64,000 nt of DNA, taken from assembly GCA_020747065.1 (NCBI GenBank), contig JAGMVK010000003.1, positions 2,728,001 to 2,792,000 of the forward strand. The letters are read 5' to 3'. The stretch comes from Cadophora sp. MPI-SDFR-AT-0126. Taxonomy: Eukaryota > Ascomycota > Leotiomycetes > Helotiales > Ploettnerulaceae. Shown here in pieces: positions 21,813 through 33,614 of this stretch. The number at the start of each line of letters is the position of its first letter. Positions within the stretch are counted from its first letter, which is position 1. The notes under the pieces are model-generated. The model worked only from the letters and a program-made list of their open reading frames with translations. It searched no databases and was not told where the DNA came from. The translations under genes were made by a program, and so were the position numbers.

Positions 21813-22969
21813 CTTGACCTGGACGTTCCAGCCTCAAGTCTTTGTATCGAGTCGCGTCTCGAAGACGGTACAGGAGGATGCTTGGGTGCGCATTCGTGGC
21901 TGTAGAGCTGCGCTTCGGAGGATGGTAACAGGGGAATGGCAGATCGTGAGCATAGCTCCGAGGAAGGCTGCCAGCCAGGAGCTTTGGAGGTTGTCTTGTT
22001 GAAGTCTACTGCCCGACTGATGCGGGGTGGAGATAAGACCAGCAACACCTTGTGATAAGCCGGGGTTTCCTCGGTTATTACATCACCATTTCCTTAAGGC
22101 TGGGTTTGTTCACACTTTATTATACTTGAACCCCTATTTAAACCAGTTGTAGAGGGGTTTTTTTTTGTAATATTTTCATGAATACGTTCTTTCACGGATA
22201 CTACTGGAACATAAAAATTCCATTGTGTATTACATCCCCTCGTTCTAATCAAGCCATCAAACAAATTTGACTTCTTCAAACAGTCCCGGACTCTGGATAC
22301 AACGCTGCTTTGAAAACTACAGATAACATAACATGGATGCTTGGCTTTAGTCTTGAATTGTAGATAGTACATTCTGCCTATTGGCCACCTCAAAGATTAT
22401 TACGAGCATAGCCTTTAGTGACTCCGCCAGCTCTTTGTCGAAACAATCTTGGAGAGGAGCTGGCTCGCAAAATTGCACGAAGCCATGGGAAAGTCACTAC
22501 TTTCGCTACAAAAGAGACTATCGACATCATGCCGAACAGTGCATAATTGTCTGCATTATTTCCATTTTGCACAGGTGCAGCGAAAAGCACCTACTGTATA
22601 CTTCTTTCGTCCTCTCAGGCCCATCGACACTACTTGGCAAATAGCCGAGAATATCGAAAACAACAAACCCAAGCCGCACTAATTGCGAAGTCCATCCTAC
22701 GATCTATTTCCGAACCATAAATGCAGAGCGACTAAAGCTTCCAGCGCCATAACATGGAAGCCTTACTTAAGCTTGAAATTATACTATTATAGCACAACTC
22801 GCACAGTCGAAATACAAATTTCTGAACTTGAAAAGCTGCATAAAAGCCCTTCTCCCCTACAATCCTCGTCCTTCTCTCAACATTATACCATCAACTCGAT
22901 CATAATACCACCATCTCATCCCGCATTTATACATAATCACTATCACGATCACAACTCACCTCGTTCAAA
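21813..22969. other. divergent promoter region
   Basis: No supported gene between the minus-strand regulator and the plus-strand orphan at 22970. There is a poly-G/T tract near 22150-22166. The last 120 bases are pyrimidine-rich, as expected of a 5' leader. Confidence 0.4.
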
Positions 22970-23922
22970 ATGGACTACAAGCTCATAGGCTACACCAATG
23001 CCGGTTCGCGCCTGGACGATCCTGAATATTTTCGCTGGCAGCAAATTATGCAACTCAATCTCTTAGAAAATCAAGACTACAATAGCAACACAGAAATGGA
23101 CTTCACGCCCACCGAAGGCATTACCGGCGTCGAGCTTCAATTTAGGAGGGAGCAAGGTGCGCTTCAGGCCACATCACAACAGGATTACGATATGCATATC
23201 GACTGCGACAACCTTAACACCAATACAGGTTTAGATCATATGGAGCTCGATAGAGTACGAAGGCACCGAGAACAGCATTTCGCGCAACCGAGACCTGCCA
23301 TTGAGGAGCCTTTTCCCCAACAGAAAGTATATTATGTACGTGGTTCTCTCTTATCTTGTTCTGTCAGGCACTAACAGCAACACAGAGCCGAGATGCTTTA
23401 ACAGATGAACAAGACCCCGAGTTTGCGATGCTCATTGACCTCGATGCACCGAACGACGAATGGGATCGCCAATCGGCTCTCATGAAAGTACGTCCTAACT
23501 AAATCATTCCACTATATAGATGACGCTAACCAAGCAAACAGATCCTCAAATTCCGTCAAGACATCGTCTTAGAATTCAATACACACGTTCCATTCTCTGG
23601 GAAGATATCGATGACTGCATCGGAGCAGCTCAGATTCCTGGAGCAGAGTTTAGCATCAGATTTCATTATGTTGAGATTCCCGACCGAAGAACATTTGCAG
23701 ATAGCTTTGAGCAGGAGAATATTGATCAATGGATTTGAGATGAGTCCGAAGAGATTTATCCAGGCGCGAGAGCCTTTGGAAAGAACATTGATGGATAACG
23801 AACAAATTAGAGGCGCGAATTCAGAAGAGCAGAAGGATGAGTCCATGGATGATTTAGTATCTGGCTTATGCTCATTTAAAGTTACAAGAAATTGTGCCGA
23901 AGAAGATATAGAGATGGGTTGA
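22970..23922 (+). CDS. hypothetical protein
   Basis: Three exons, 22970..23335, 23386..23487, 23542..23922, give 282 aa with all three junctions in phase 0 and standard gtacgt donors and cag acceptors, which supports a real gene. The product is acidic and Gln/Asn-rich in its first half (WQQIMQLNLLENQDYN) and has a more ordered C-terminal part (ILKFRQDIVLEFNTHVPF, LRFLEQSLASDFIMLRF, RILINGFEMSPKRFIQ). No signal peptide, membrane segment or known domain is visible. The 5' leader is C/T- and A-rich. Function unknown. Confidence 0.65.
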
Positions 23923-24061
23923 AAATAACTTGGAAAGCCAAAGAGAGATTTCGGAACGCAAAGCATATAATAAGTGCAGAAGTCACGACCGGAATTTGAC
24001 GAATTTGAGACTCCATGGAGAATCTACTGTTCAGATTGCTGGATGCTTAACTTCCTCAAAA

Positions 24062-24836
24062 CTACTCGTCTTTGAAACTGCTTGGTGCTTGTGACTTATC
24101 TGCTGGTTGCCGTCCATTCACCAGGGCACATAATTTCTGCAACGCGACAGTGCTTCCAGTCATCAGGAGTGCGGCTCCAACGAAGACCCCAGCCCTAAGG
24201 ATTGTGCTGAGCTCTTCGAACATAGGGTATGGATAGCTAAAAGAAGTCAGCAAGTTTCGAGAACTTAAACCCAGCCGCTTACAATCCGTTGTGCTTGTTG
24301 CATTCCTCGACCCAGAACCAGTATGCAACTGCAATCGCGGAGCTCAGTGCCAAAGCTCTAGAAGTCTTGATCGTCCAAGGCGGCGAGAGCAACAGCAGGT
24401 CGATGGTGAGAAGTATCGCTGGCATGGCATGAAATCCGATATCCGCCATGGGAGCAATGTGGATTTCCGGTGGAACCACCAATGTCTTATCAACAGCACT
24501 TATTCCCCAGTAAAGTACACTGATCAAGACCTCCAAGGGAGCACTGCATAGCGAAAGCGTATTCTTGATGAGGAACAGTGTAGGAGACAGAGTGAGATCT
24601 GCGAGGAAGCCAGCAATGAAGGTCCCGTGTGCAACGGTCAGGCCCAAGATTGTCAAATATTGGAAGTGCCAGCCATAAGAAGCGTTTATGAAGGTAGGGA
24701 ATTCCAAAAGGTACCTGAACGACAGACTGAAGGAGATGATTCCGATGAGGTGCAAGATTGCTGACATGCCTCGGCTCGGAGAAGAGAGCCGTTGAAGAGG
24801 ATGGCGTGCCATTTGCTGCGTTGATGTCGAGGACAT
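24062..24836 (-). CDS. FAR-17a/AIG1-like multi-pass membrane protein
   Basis: Two exons, complement(24062..24236, 24283..24836), give 242 aa, the usual length. Six hydrophobic segments are visible. The signature is WFWVEECNKHNGFYPYPMFEEL, where the intron splits the Phe codon; this NG-YPYP pattern near the last membrane segment is typical. Animal relatives (AIG1, ADTRP) are membrane threonine hydrolases acting on fatty acid esters of hydroxy fatty acids. Whether the fungal protein does so is inference. The C-terminus is short, charged and cytosolic-like (ADKSQAPSSFKDE). Confidence 0.8.
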
Positions 24837-25144
24837 TGCGTTCTAGTTTAGGTATTGAACAAGAAACAAATCAAGTCGCAGGCTATGAATGTGTAGAGGA
24901 AAACAGTTGTATATGGAGAAAAAGAAACAGAAGCACACCGTAACAGAAGTCGGATGAGCTTCCCACAAGGTGGATCTCGGGTTGAAGTCATCATCGCCAA
25001 GGATCGGCAGGGGTGGAGGTCCCAGCCGTGCGCTAAAATCTACAGGAACCAAAAAACGAGGGCTGCTCTTCAGCCTTACAGTTCCTGAGCATACAATACT
25101 TCCATCTTCACTCACAACGTTGGATCTCTTTCTCAAGCATCACC
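24837..25144. other. compact divergent promoter (AIG1-like / WD40-cyclophilin)
   Basis: 308 bp separate the two start codons. No TATA element stands out. Confidence 0.5.
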
Positions 25145-27099
25145 ATGGCAGACTCGACAGAGACAAAGTCGAACAAGAGGAGTCGATCGGAAGAAGATGG
25201 TAAGTACACACCAAGCTATGCTCAATATTTGGCTGACCATTCCCGGACTCCTCCTCCTCCGATGATATGGGACCACAGCTTCCCTCGGCGGAAGCCCCCA
25301 AAAAGAAGCGCCGTAAGCTACCTTACGAGAAGCTGTATATCTCTGCCCTGCCGACATCTACGCGATACTCAAAGTCTCTGATGCACAAGGAGCAGCTGGC
25401 CTTCTTGACAATGACACCTCTGACCGACTTCCTGATCACCAGCTCCGTGGATGGCGTCGTGAAGTTCTGGAAAAAAGGAGCGGATAATATCGAGTTCGTG
25501 AAGGAATTCAAGGCACATAATGGGGAGATTAAAAGTGTGTCGGTCAGTGCGGATGGGAGAAGCTTTGCGACTGCTGGCGCAGACAAGACAATCAAGATCT
25601 TTGATGTTATCACCTTCGACCTGCTATCTATGTTGACTGTCGAGTTTACCCCAAAGTGTGTGTGTTGGATACACAAGAGAGGCGCCTCATTACCGATCCT
25701 GGCAGTCTCGGATGAAGTCAACCACACCATTCGAATGTACGACGGTCGAGGGGAGAATCAAGAGCCAATACACACTCTGTCCGGGCTACATCGCAGCGTC
25801 GTATCGTTAATGGCATTCAATGATGCTTACGACTGCGTTATATCGGCGGATGAGAACGGCATGATCGAATACTGGCGACCAGGGATGTACGAGAAACCGG
25901 ACAATGTTTTTGAATACAAGAGTTCCACGAATCTCTTCGAATTTAAGAAAGCCAAATCTACACCAACATCTCTGACAATATCTCCAAATGGTTCTCAATT
26001 TGCGACTATTTCTTTCCCCGACAGGAAGATCAGAGTATTCGATTTTCCTACGGGTAAACTTTATCGGACGTACGACGAATCGCTGCAGGTCATTGAAGAG
26101 ATGCAACAAGCCGGGACTGCGCTACAAAAGCTCGAAGATGTGGAGTTGGGTAGGCGCATGGCCACAGAGCGAGAAATTGAGACTCCCGCATTACGGAACA
26201 AGGCGAATGTGATCTTTGACGAAACAGGACATTTCATCATCTATGGATCAATCTTGGGAACGAAAGTTTTGAATACTTACACGAATAGAGTCGTCAAGGT
26301 TTACGGGAAAGAAGAGAATTATAGGCCTTTGAATATTGCTATTTACCAAGGACAACCGCAGAAGAAGGGCATCACGACCGTTGCTATGGCTGCGTCGAAC
26401 AATCCACTGCTGCAAGAGTCAGAAGTTAGGGATCCTATTCTAATCACAACAGGGGTCGGCAAAGTCCGATTCTACATGTTCACGAACGACGAGAACATTT
26501 CCAAGTCAGAGCGAGATGTCCAGAATGAGAAGCCAACGAATCTCAATGCAAAGAAGGCTGTCGAGGCAAAGGCAGCAGAGACTGGAACAGCAGCAATCAT
26601 ACACACCACTTACGGAGACATCCACATCCGTCTCTTCCCTGATGCAGCTCCAAAATCAGTCGAGAACTTTGTTGTACACTCGAAGCAGGGATACTACAAC
26701 AACACCATCTTCCACAGAGTCATTCGGAAATTCATGATTCAATGCGGAGACCCGCTTGGAGATGGCACAGGTGGAGAAAGTATCTGGGGCAGAGAATTTG
26801 AGGACGAATTCAGCACCCTCAGACATGACAAGCCATACACGGTCAGCATGGCCAACGCTGGACCTAACACAAACGGGAGTCAATTTTTCATCACCACAGA
26901 AAAGACTGTAAGTTCACACCTGCTTCTGAGTTTTGACTGAAGTGAGCTAACGATTCTCCAGCCTTGGTTGGATAACAAGCACACAATCTTCGGCAGGGCA
27001 ATACAAGGTCTGGATGTCATCCACAAGATCGAGAATGCAAGGGTTTACAAGGAGAAGCCTGAGGAAGACATCAAAATCCTCAATATCGAGATCATGTAG
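25145..27099 (+). CDS. cyp15: WD40-repeat peptidyl-prolyl cis-trans isomerase (PPWD1/CYP15-like)
   Basis: Proposed exons 25145..25199, 25247..26907, 26962..27099, 617 aa. The order is a short charged N-terminus, an acidic [12 protein letters not shown] then basic [13 protein letters not shown], four or so WD40 repeats ([55 protein letters not shown]), a linker, then a C-terminal cyclophilin domain from about residue 460. Cyclophilin active-site residues are seen: [11 protein letters not shown] with the catalytic Arg, NGSQFFIT, and [11 protein letters not shown] with the cyclosporin-contact Trp. PPWD1-type proteins are spliceosome-associated. The first intron has a strong donor (gtaagt at 25200) and branch (gctgac), but the frame demands a junction after cccgg, so no AG is present. 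If unspliced, translation could begin at ATG 25267. Confidence 0.88.
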
Positions 27100-27458
27100 T
27101 TTATGGGGCAAATTCGAATTTGATACCCCTTTCGGATCTTGTCATGCATTTTATTCGTAACCTCTCGATCGTTATAACCAGACCGCGCCGGTATTATTTT
27201 AACACCTGATACCTACCTGTACTACTAAAACAATTTTTGCAAGCGCGATGAAACGAAGTTAGTGTTCCTGTTTTCAAACATTAATTCCGGGTGGTTGCTG
27301 TATTGATGTGGAGTTGTTTTTGCTCGCTTGACCTTGTCCCTGGGTCTTGGCGAAGGAGTGTCGAAGAAATACCGTCCGAATGTCGACATTTAGTCATAAG
27401 CATCTCCAAGTTCTCCGGCACAGATTTTATTTTGTTGAAATGATTACATACAGTGAAT
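27100..27458. other. intergenic between convergent genes
   Basis: Only 3' flanks of the cyclophilin and glycosyltransferase genes. No gene seen. Confidence 0.5.
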
Positions 27459-28846
27459 CTAATTCCCTTGCTTTGGAAAGGTAGCAGGGCCACACTTCGG
27501 CTGTTTCGAAGCCCAGTCGTGTAGTCTGGTCAAGTTCCAGCCACTCCGCCAAACGCCCTCATTATCTGCGTCTTTCTTGTACCCAAGACGAACACTCATT
27601 CCAATATTACAAGTCTTGCCATGGTGAGAGTACTGAAAACACTTCTCATCGGCTTCACATGCTTTCTTACATTCTTCAAAAGATGATGTCTCTGATGTCA
27701 CCCCGCCAGTCTTCCCAAACTCTCCCCGTTCTGAGGCCAAATTATCCCAATTCTCTCGTTCAGAGACTAAGGAATTCAAGACAAACGTATTAAACATTTC
27801 TTCGTGTGTGAGAGGACTCTGGAACGTGGTGTTAGAGAATTTTTTGTTAAACGTTGGTCGAAAAGACATACCGATTTATTCTTTCTCCGATCCTCGAACG
27901 CCGTAAATTCCGCCATGCCATCAGGACTGAGATGATGGAGCGTCAATGCCGGATGACACCAGTATTCTGGAGTCCCCGGTCCAAAAGGCATGGTCCATGG
28001 TGCCTCTCCACTCATGGCGGGCCAAGCATCTTGCAGCAAAGTGCCAGACTCTCTGAGAGCCATACCGAGCACTAAATCTCCGCAGCATTTGTTACGAACA
28101 ACTGAATCATAGCCAGCAGCCATTCCCGCGTCTCTGACTGCAAGATTGTACATCGTAGCTTTGGAAATAACGATGCCGGTACCGCCATGTGCAAACTTGA
28201 CTCCACTAGTATTCACTTCGGATCCAAGGTATGACTTTTTCTTGGGATCCATCGTCGATAACCAATCGATCACATTAGACCAGAGAAGATATGTATCGGC
28301 GTCGATGAAGATGTACCAGTCCTGATTTGGCATCAAAGCCCAGGTCTTTTCCAAGATGTGGACATTCTTGTACTTGTCCAAGGTCCAGGCAGCTAGTTCA
28401 CTTGGATTGTCCGGGTGCTTCTCATCTTTCAATGACGTGATGTTTCCAGTTGCATTCCATAGCTCGCGTTGCTTTCGATAGAAGACGAAGTCCGCATTGT
28501 TGTCCATGATCGAAGGTTTGATAGTATCTAGAGAATCGTACAGATGATACTGTCCAAGATCCTGCTCGAGATCGGAGAAGAAAAATGCATTTTGGACATC
28601 GCGGAGTGACGTCTGCATCTGAATAGGTATCCTTTCAGCTGCCTCCGAAGCTCCTGTCTTGACAGCTACGACGATATTGGATCCGGGAGCATAATTATTG
28701 ACAGAGGTCAGGTTCGCCGGAGTAAAAGAGAGAGGCTGTCTGTAGCCACTTCGAGAATAGAAATACAGATATCCGAAAATGACGAGTAGTCCAAGTACGG
28801 AGGCACGAAGCCAAATTGAGAAATATCGTGATGTCCAACGAATCAT
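27459..28846 (-). CDS. type II membrane glycosyltransferase (GT31/fringe-like) with Cys-rich C-terminal tail
   Basis: Two exons, complement(27459..27818, 27872..28846), give 444 aa. The start at 28846 places a signal anchor at residues 12-30 (WLRASVLGLLVIFGYLYFY), Golgi style. Fringe-like features include SGYDSVVRNKCCGDLVLG-type motif (AAGYDSVVRNKCCGDLVLG), the metal-binding DxD as IDADTYLLW (Asp182, Asp184), and FAHGGTGIVIS in the acceptor loop. The second exon adds SSFEECKKACEADEKCFQYS then GKTCNIG, resembling a PAN/apple module that could bind protein or carbohydrate. Several N-glycosylation sequons are present. Donor and acceptor sugars are unknown. Family assignment rests on motif pattern. 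Confidence 0.8.
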
Positions 28847-29875
28847 GTTGGAAAGGGGGCCCAAACACGTGTCTGGTACATGAGGTCCAACGTCCGAGTC
28901 TCCTACATCACGAAGATGATGACACGCCTCACAACCCCAACCCAAACAATAGTACCCGAGAGACGCCCGAAAAGTGGATTTATCACAGGAGGATGTACTG
29001 CAAGTCGAGCTTATTAATTTCGAAAAATGTTTCGTGCAGCTGAGAAGCATCTTTGCGCTTCCCGAGCCGCCGGGTCTTGGCAAGGTTGCATTACGGGACG
29101 CTTTGCCCAATCACCTTTTGATTACTGAGACCATCAAAGCTCGGCTGTTCGACCAATTGTGACTGGCTATAAATCGACATTCTGGGTGCAGGTCTCAGGA
29201 GAATCTCGGATTTAGCTGATCATCCGCCCAAACCATCCCTTGCATTCCTTGCGTCGATTCTGCTCAGAATCTCTTGCTAAGATAGCCTTTTCCGAGACTG
29301 ACCTGAATTCTGGCAAGCACTAGTCTGTAGATAGTAGTGTGTGCCATTGTCAGAATCGATCTTCATTCGCCTTCCCTTCTTTTTGGCGACTTTGTGTTGT
29401 GGTTCCAAAGCTACATATAGGTCAAATGGCACCCATTACTGTTCTGTTGCTACATTTCGTGTCCGCGTGTCGTTCTTTCCTCCTTCAATTAGGTCATGGT
29501 CCCGACTGATTCAAAGGATCCCCAAACATTTATCAAATTGGGACAATGAAGGATGTCTTTAAAGGTAACGTTGCAGAGGGAGAGTCTCCAAATCTCATGA
29601 CTTTCCAATGCGGCGTCATGTAGCCTTCGAAGCTGGAACAAAAGAATCCCATTCAAGTTTCTTATGCGAGCCTGCATGGAGGCGCAATAGCAAAGTCTGA
29701 AAGTTTCTCTTTTATGCGAGTGCACTTCTTCTCTTCACATTCATCAACCAATAGAATATATTGTATATAAGTGTAGACTCGGCTCTATCGATCTCCGCAG
29801 CAGAATTATTGCTGTCACAATCGGTCATCCTTCTCAACTCATGGAAGCAATGGCCGGGAGCACTTATCGTACCTA
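28847..29875. other. intergenic, promoter of glycosyltransferase gene
   Basis: No supported gene. One CCAATCA lies at 29107-29113. Confidence 0.4.
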
Positions 29876-30095
29876 GGACAACTTCTGTCACGGATCCGTC
29901 GAGCCCGACAAGTTTTTGAGATCTCCTTTGGGTGTTGCATACCAGATCGTGTCTGTCTCCGGCAAAGGACGCGGTATCTTTGCGGGCCGAGACATCAAAG
30001 CTGGATAATTTATCCCGCCAGAAACACCTATTCTCGTTGTGGCCCCTGAGGATACTAGCTTCCTCTTCTTCGCGAACTTACCTCCCAAAGCTTAG
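29876..30095 (+). pseudogene. degenerate SET-like gene fragment
   Basis: Frame 29876 reads DNFCHGSVEPDKFLRSPLGV, then SVSGKGRGIFAGRDIKAG, a TAA stop at 30004-30006, then FIPPETPILVVAPEDTSFLF up to a TAG at 30093-30095. GKGRGIFAGRDIKAG followed by E/xFI is the usual opening of SET-domain proteins (protein lysine methyltransferase family). Here the codon after AG is a stop, there is no ATG, and nothing downstream completes the domain. I read it as a relic of a SET-domain gene. The alternative, one exon of a spliced gene, lacks convincing splice sites. Confidence 0.5.
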
Positions 30096-31146
30096 TGGCC
30101 ATTCTGTATCTCCACAATCATGGCAATGAAATACGGAAATTCTCGAAAGACCATGACGGTCCCATGGATCGCCTTCTCAATATTCTCTCGGGAGCTTGAG
30201 AACGAATTTGTTTGGTGCAGAGACATTGTTTGGCAAAAATGATTTGCTTCTTCTTGTTGGCTCGCTGTTGAAACACACTCACAATTCTAACATTCGGGCT
30301 TATACGAAATATGCTGAAGCTTCTCTTGGGTAAAAAAGGGGGGTTGTTTTTTTGTTTTGTTACGACCATTTCTCATCGTATTTCCATACTTCCGGCTACT
30401 CAGTCAGAGAAAATGGATTGGCAGACGGAGTAATCTTCAACTTTCAGATCTGGACTGCTAGGATCCATGAAGGATCAGATCCAGGGACCCTGGCACGGCA
30501 GATCTTGTACTAGATTGCGGGGAAATCACAATTGTAATCACCACAACACGGCACATATCCACCTAGAAACGAAACTGTCTCTGGCATACAGATGCTAGCT
30601 TATAGATGGACCCAAAAACCTCCACCCTCTGAACCCCAGAATAGCTTGAATATATTTTATACTAGGATAGAGACGCTGAGATCAAGTAACAGGATTAGCT
30701 GTCCAAGCATTCCCCCTGAACCTTATAGGAGGAGAATTGACGTCCTTTCGCTTAATTATCCCCATTACATGGGACGAAACCGTTTGCTCGTCTGATATTT
30801 GCCGAATAGTTTCACGAACAGTTTCTCCGAACTCAAAATCAACAAGTCCCAAAGAATTAAAGTTATCGGCGCAATATATCGCAAACTTATGGAATCTAAA
30901 AATGAAATGCGGTGCCGCAGCAGTCGACCGAACGTTCCGCCATCTTTTAGATATAAATAGTATGGTAATGCCTCTCCAGCTTGAACCACGACATCTTCTG
31001 TTCATTCAATCATCTTTATTCATTCGCCGATCTTGTATTGAACCATTCTCACGCTTCACAATAATCCAAAGGCTAATTCATCCCATCTACACAAACATCC
31101 ACCTAAATCATCAAATCTCCCACCTCTCATCCATCCCGTCCCCACC
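30096..31146. other. intergenic, promoter of small secreted protein gene
   Basis: No supported gene. A TATA-like tataaata lies near 30950 and a C/A-rich leader at 31060-31146 precedes the ATG. The first 300 bases may include further remains of the SET-like fragment, but no frame is convincing. Confidence 0.35.
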
Positions 31147-31404
31147 ATGCAATTTACCAGCCTCCTAAGTTTGACCATCATCTTGGCTGTGGCATCATCC
31201 ACCATGGCACAATGCACCTACGAGACTGCCAGTTACGTCTCAGTCTGTACACAAGGCGTCAATCTTTTCTGCACTGGCGATACGGGAATCTGTCCGCGTG
31301 GAAAGACTGAGAGCAAAGACGATGTCGCGACCAAGGCGAATGAAGCTGCTTGTGTTGGGCTGGAGAGAAATAATGGATGTATGGTTACTGTTAGGTGTTG
31401 TTAA
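31147..31404 (+). CDS. small secreted cysteine-rich protein
   Basis: Single exon, 85 aa. A signal peptide is clear: MQFTSLLSLTIILAVASSTMA, with cleavage likely before QCTYE. The mature part of about 64 residues has eight cysteines (QCTYE, VSVC, LFC, GIC, AAC, NGC, VRCC), enough for four disulfides, and ends directly in RCC. The spacing, including a final CC pair, is unlike hydrophobins (no CC doublets inside the core). This size, charge and Cys content is that of secreted fungal effector or antimicrobial-like miniproteins, but no family is recognised and function is unknown. The start context (ccaccATG) and upstream TATA support a real gene. Confidence 0.7.
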   Translation: MQFTSLLSLTIILAVASSTMAQCTYETASYVSVCTQGVNLFCTGDTGICPRGKTESKDDVATKANEAACVGLERNNGCMVTVRCC

Positions 31405-32196
31405 ATGGGTTTTGGAAGAGGGTTTTTGGGGGAGTGGGTTGGAGGTCGGAGGCTGGCATAACGAGGAGGGACCAATCCTCGAATGCGATTAAACCATCAC
31501 ATCAGTCTCCTAAGGTTCTCTCATTTGCTTCAGCAATCACTTGATCTATTTTACCAGCGACGTGAGAAATTTTCCGAACAAACATTGTTAAGGGAACTAT
31601 CGCATTTGAGATGTCTCGACTCTCGTTTGTGACAAGGGCATAGACTAATGCTGAAGTAGGGAGTTGACTGTTACGCGAGAAATAATTAGCCCAATATTCC
31701 TCGTATCTATCCCGTCTGAGGGAGTTCTCACTGTGCAGCTAGTCTTCTGTTCGCTCTTCGTTACCATAGCGATTTACTTCGAGATGTACAATGGGCAAGA
31801 TGGCCTCTTTAGCCGGGGACATCTGCCCGCTGTTAAATCTCACGTAACCTGTATATTGCGAAGGGGCATTGGGGAGAATATATGCAGAGACATGACGACA
31901 TTTCTCGATCCACCAATCCTCCAAGTGAGACTTGTGGACTTTGTGCAACTTTATGGTGCCAAGAGTGGGGTACTTGTATAATTTGTATCACCAAAGCTGC
32001 AATATTCACTTCACACCGGCTTACGTACATCGCCTAACGTAAATCATCCGATTTCCCCAGAACGACATGTTCATGGTTCAGGCGGGTCTTCCTACGGAGA
32101 TTTACAGCTCTGTATAGTGTGCTGAGATTCACTAGTGAACGAGCAAAGGTCTAAGAAAACGGCATTGTGATTTAGTCCAGATCCCGAGCAAACGAG
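31405..32196. other. intergenic
   Basis: No supported gene between the miniprotein and the D-serine dehydratase gene. Confidence 0.4.
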
Positions 32197-33614
32197 ATGT
32201 CGAGCGGCCACATCAAATACGTCGGGATGGAAGCCTCCCAGGTTCCCAAGCCTGCTGCGATTCTTGACGTAGCAAAGGTTCGGAAACATTGTAGTTCCAT
32301 GTTAGAAGTGGTGAAGAGCTTGGGTGTAGGATTTAGACCTCATGTCAAGACACACAAGGTGAGCACAGCATGTCAAGTCATCATCTCAGAATTGATGCTG
32401 AGCATATGTTCGACCAGACAAAAGTAGTCACAGAGCTACAAATCGGTGACTCGACTGAAGAGGCAAAGTTGGCCGTTTCAACCGTCGCAGAAATCGAACA
32501 TCTGCTGCCGCTCTTGGAGACTTACCTGAGTCGTGGACGCAAGGTCAACGTCCTCTATGCCATTCCTCTCCCGCCATCTCAAGTCTCCCGAATCGCTCCA
32601 CTCGCGCAAAAGCTTGGTCCCGGATCTCTCTCATTCATCATAGACCATCCTTCTCAGCTTCCAGCTCTTTCTCGCTTCCGTGAATTGGCAGGATTCCCAG
32701 CAGGTATATTCATCAAAGTAGATACCGGCTATCACAGAGCTGGGCTTCCAGCCTCATCTCTCAATAAGGGAGGTCTTGTCCAGGACATCTCCCGCCTGGA
32801 GTCTCAAGATCAGGTTTATTTGATGGGATTGTATTCGCATTCGAGTCTGAGCTATCAAGGTGCGACACCTCGAGAAGCCCTGGACAGTCTGACGGGCGAG
32901 ATCGCGGGATGCATCCCGGCTCTTGGTGAGCTTCGGAAATTCTATAAATCTGATCGCACTGTTACGATCAGCGTTGGTGCTTCACCTCAGGCAAACTCAA
33001 TGAGAAGCTTACTAGATAATGGAATGTCTGAGTCTGGCATTGCAGCGGAAGTGCAAGGTTATATCCGGAAATTCTCATCTGGTGAGATTGAAGGGATGAA
33101 AGTCTCGCTCGAAGTCCATGCCGGCGTATATTCGATCATGGACCTCCAGCAGCTAGCCACCAGAGCCAGGGAATCATTCGAGGGGTATGAAGACGAGATC
33201 GCACTGTCAGTCGTCGCTGAAGTCGTCAGCGTGTACAATGATGGAGAGAGACAACAGCCCGAGGTGCTGGTTGCCGTCGGAACTTTGGGCCTCGGACGAG
33301 AACCCTGCCATAATTATCGTGGTTGGGGAGTCGTCAGTTCTCGAAGCTCTCCACGTCTCCTGGGCTCTGAGCGCCGTCTTATCGTGGACAGAATCAGCCA
33401 GGAGCATTCCATCTTGGCCTGGGAAGTCGCAGACGGAGAAAACAAGAAGTCACTGCCTACAATCCCACTTGAGGTCGGCCAAAGTGTCTTTATTTATCCC
33501 AACCATGCTTGCGTTACCGGAGCTATGTATAGGTCGTACTTCGTCGTCGACTCGGCGGAGAAGGGTGCGGAGAATCGGATACAAGCTGTCTGGAATCGAG
33601 CGATCGGATGGTAG
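32197..33614 (+). CDS. DSD1: D-serine dehydratase (eukaryotic type, alanine racemase-like fold)
   Basis: Two exons, 32197..32358 and 32418..33614, give 452 aa; an in-frame ATG at 32227 is an alternative start. The enzyme converts D-serine to pyruvate and ammonia using PLP and zinc. The PLP-lysine motif RPHVKTHK ends exon 1, exactly at the intron. Barrel motifs follow: LQIGDSTEEAK in place of the usual helix, FIKVDTGYHRAGL, GLYSHSSLSY (family GHxG region), TISVGASPQ (phosphate-binding loop) and EVHAGVYSIMDLQQ. The C-terminal beta domain has YPNHACVTG, whose His and Cys are the known zinc ligands in this family. Fungal relatives include yeast DSD1. Broader D-amino acid specificity (for example D-threonine) remains possible. 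Confidence 0.9.
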
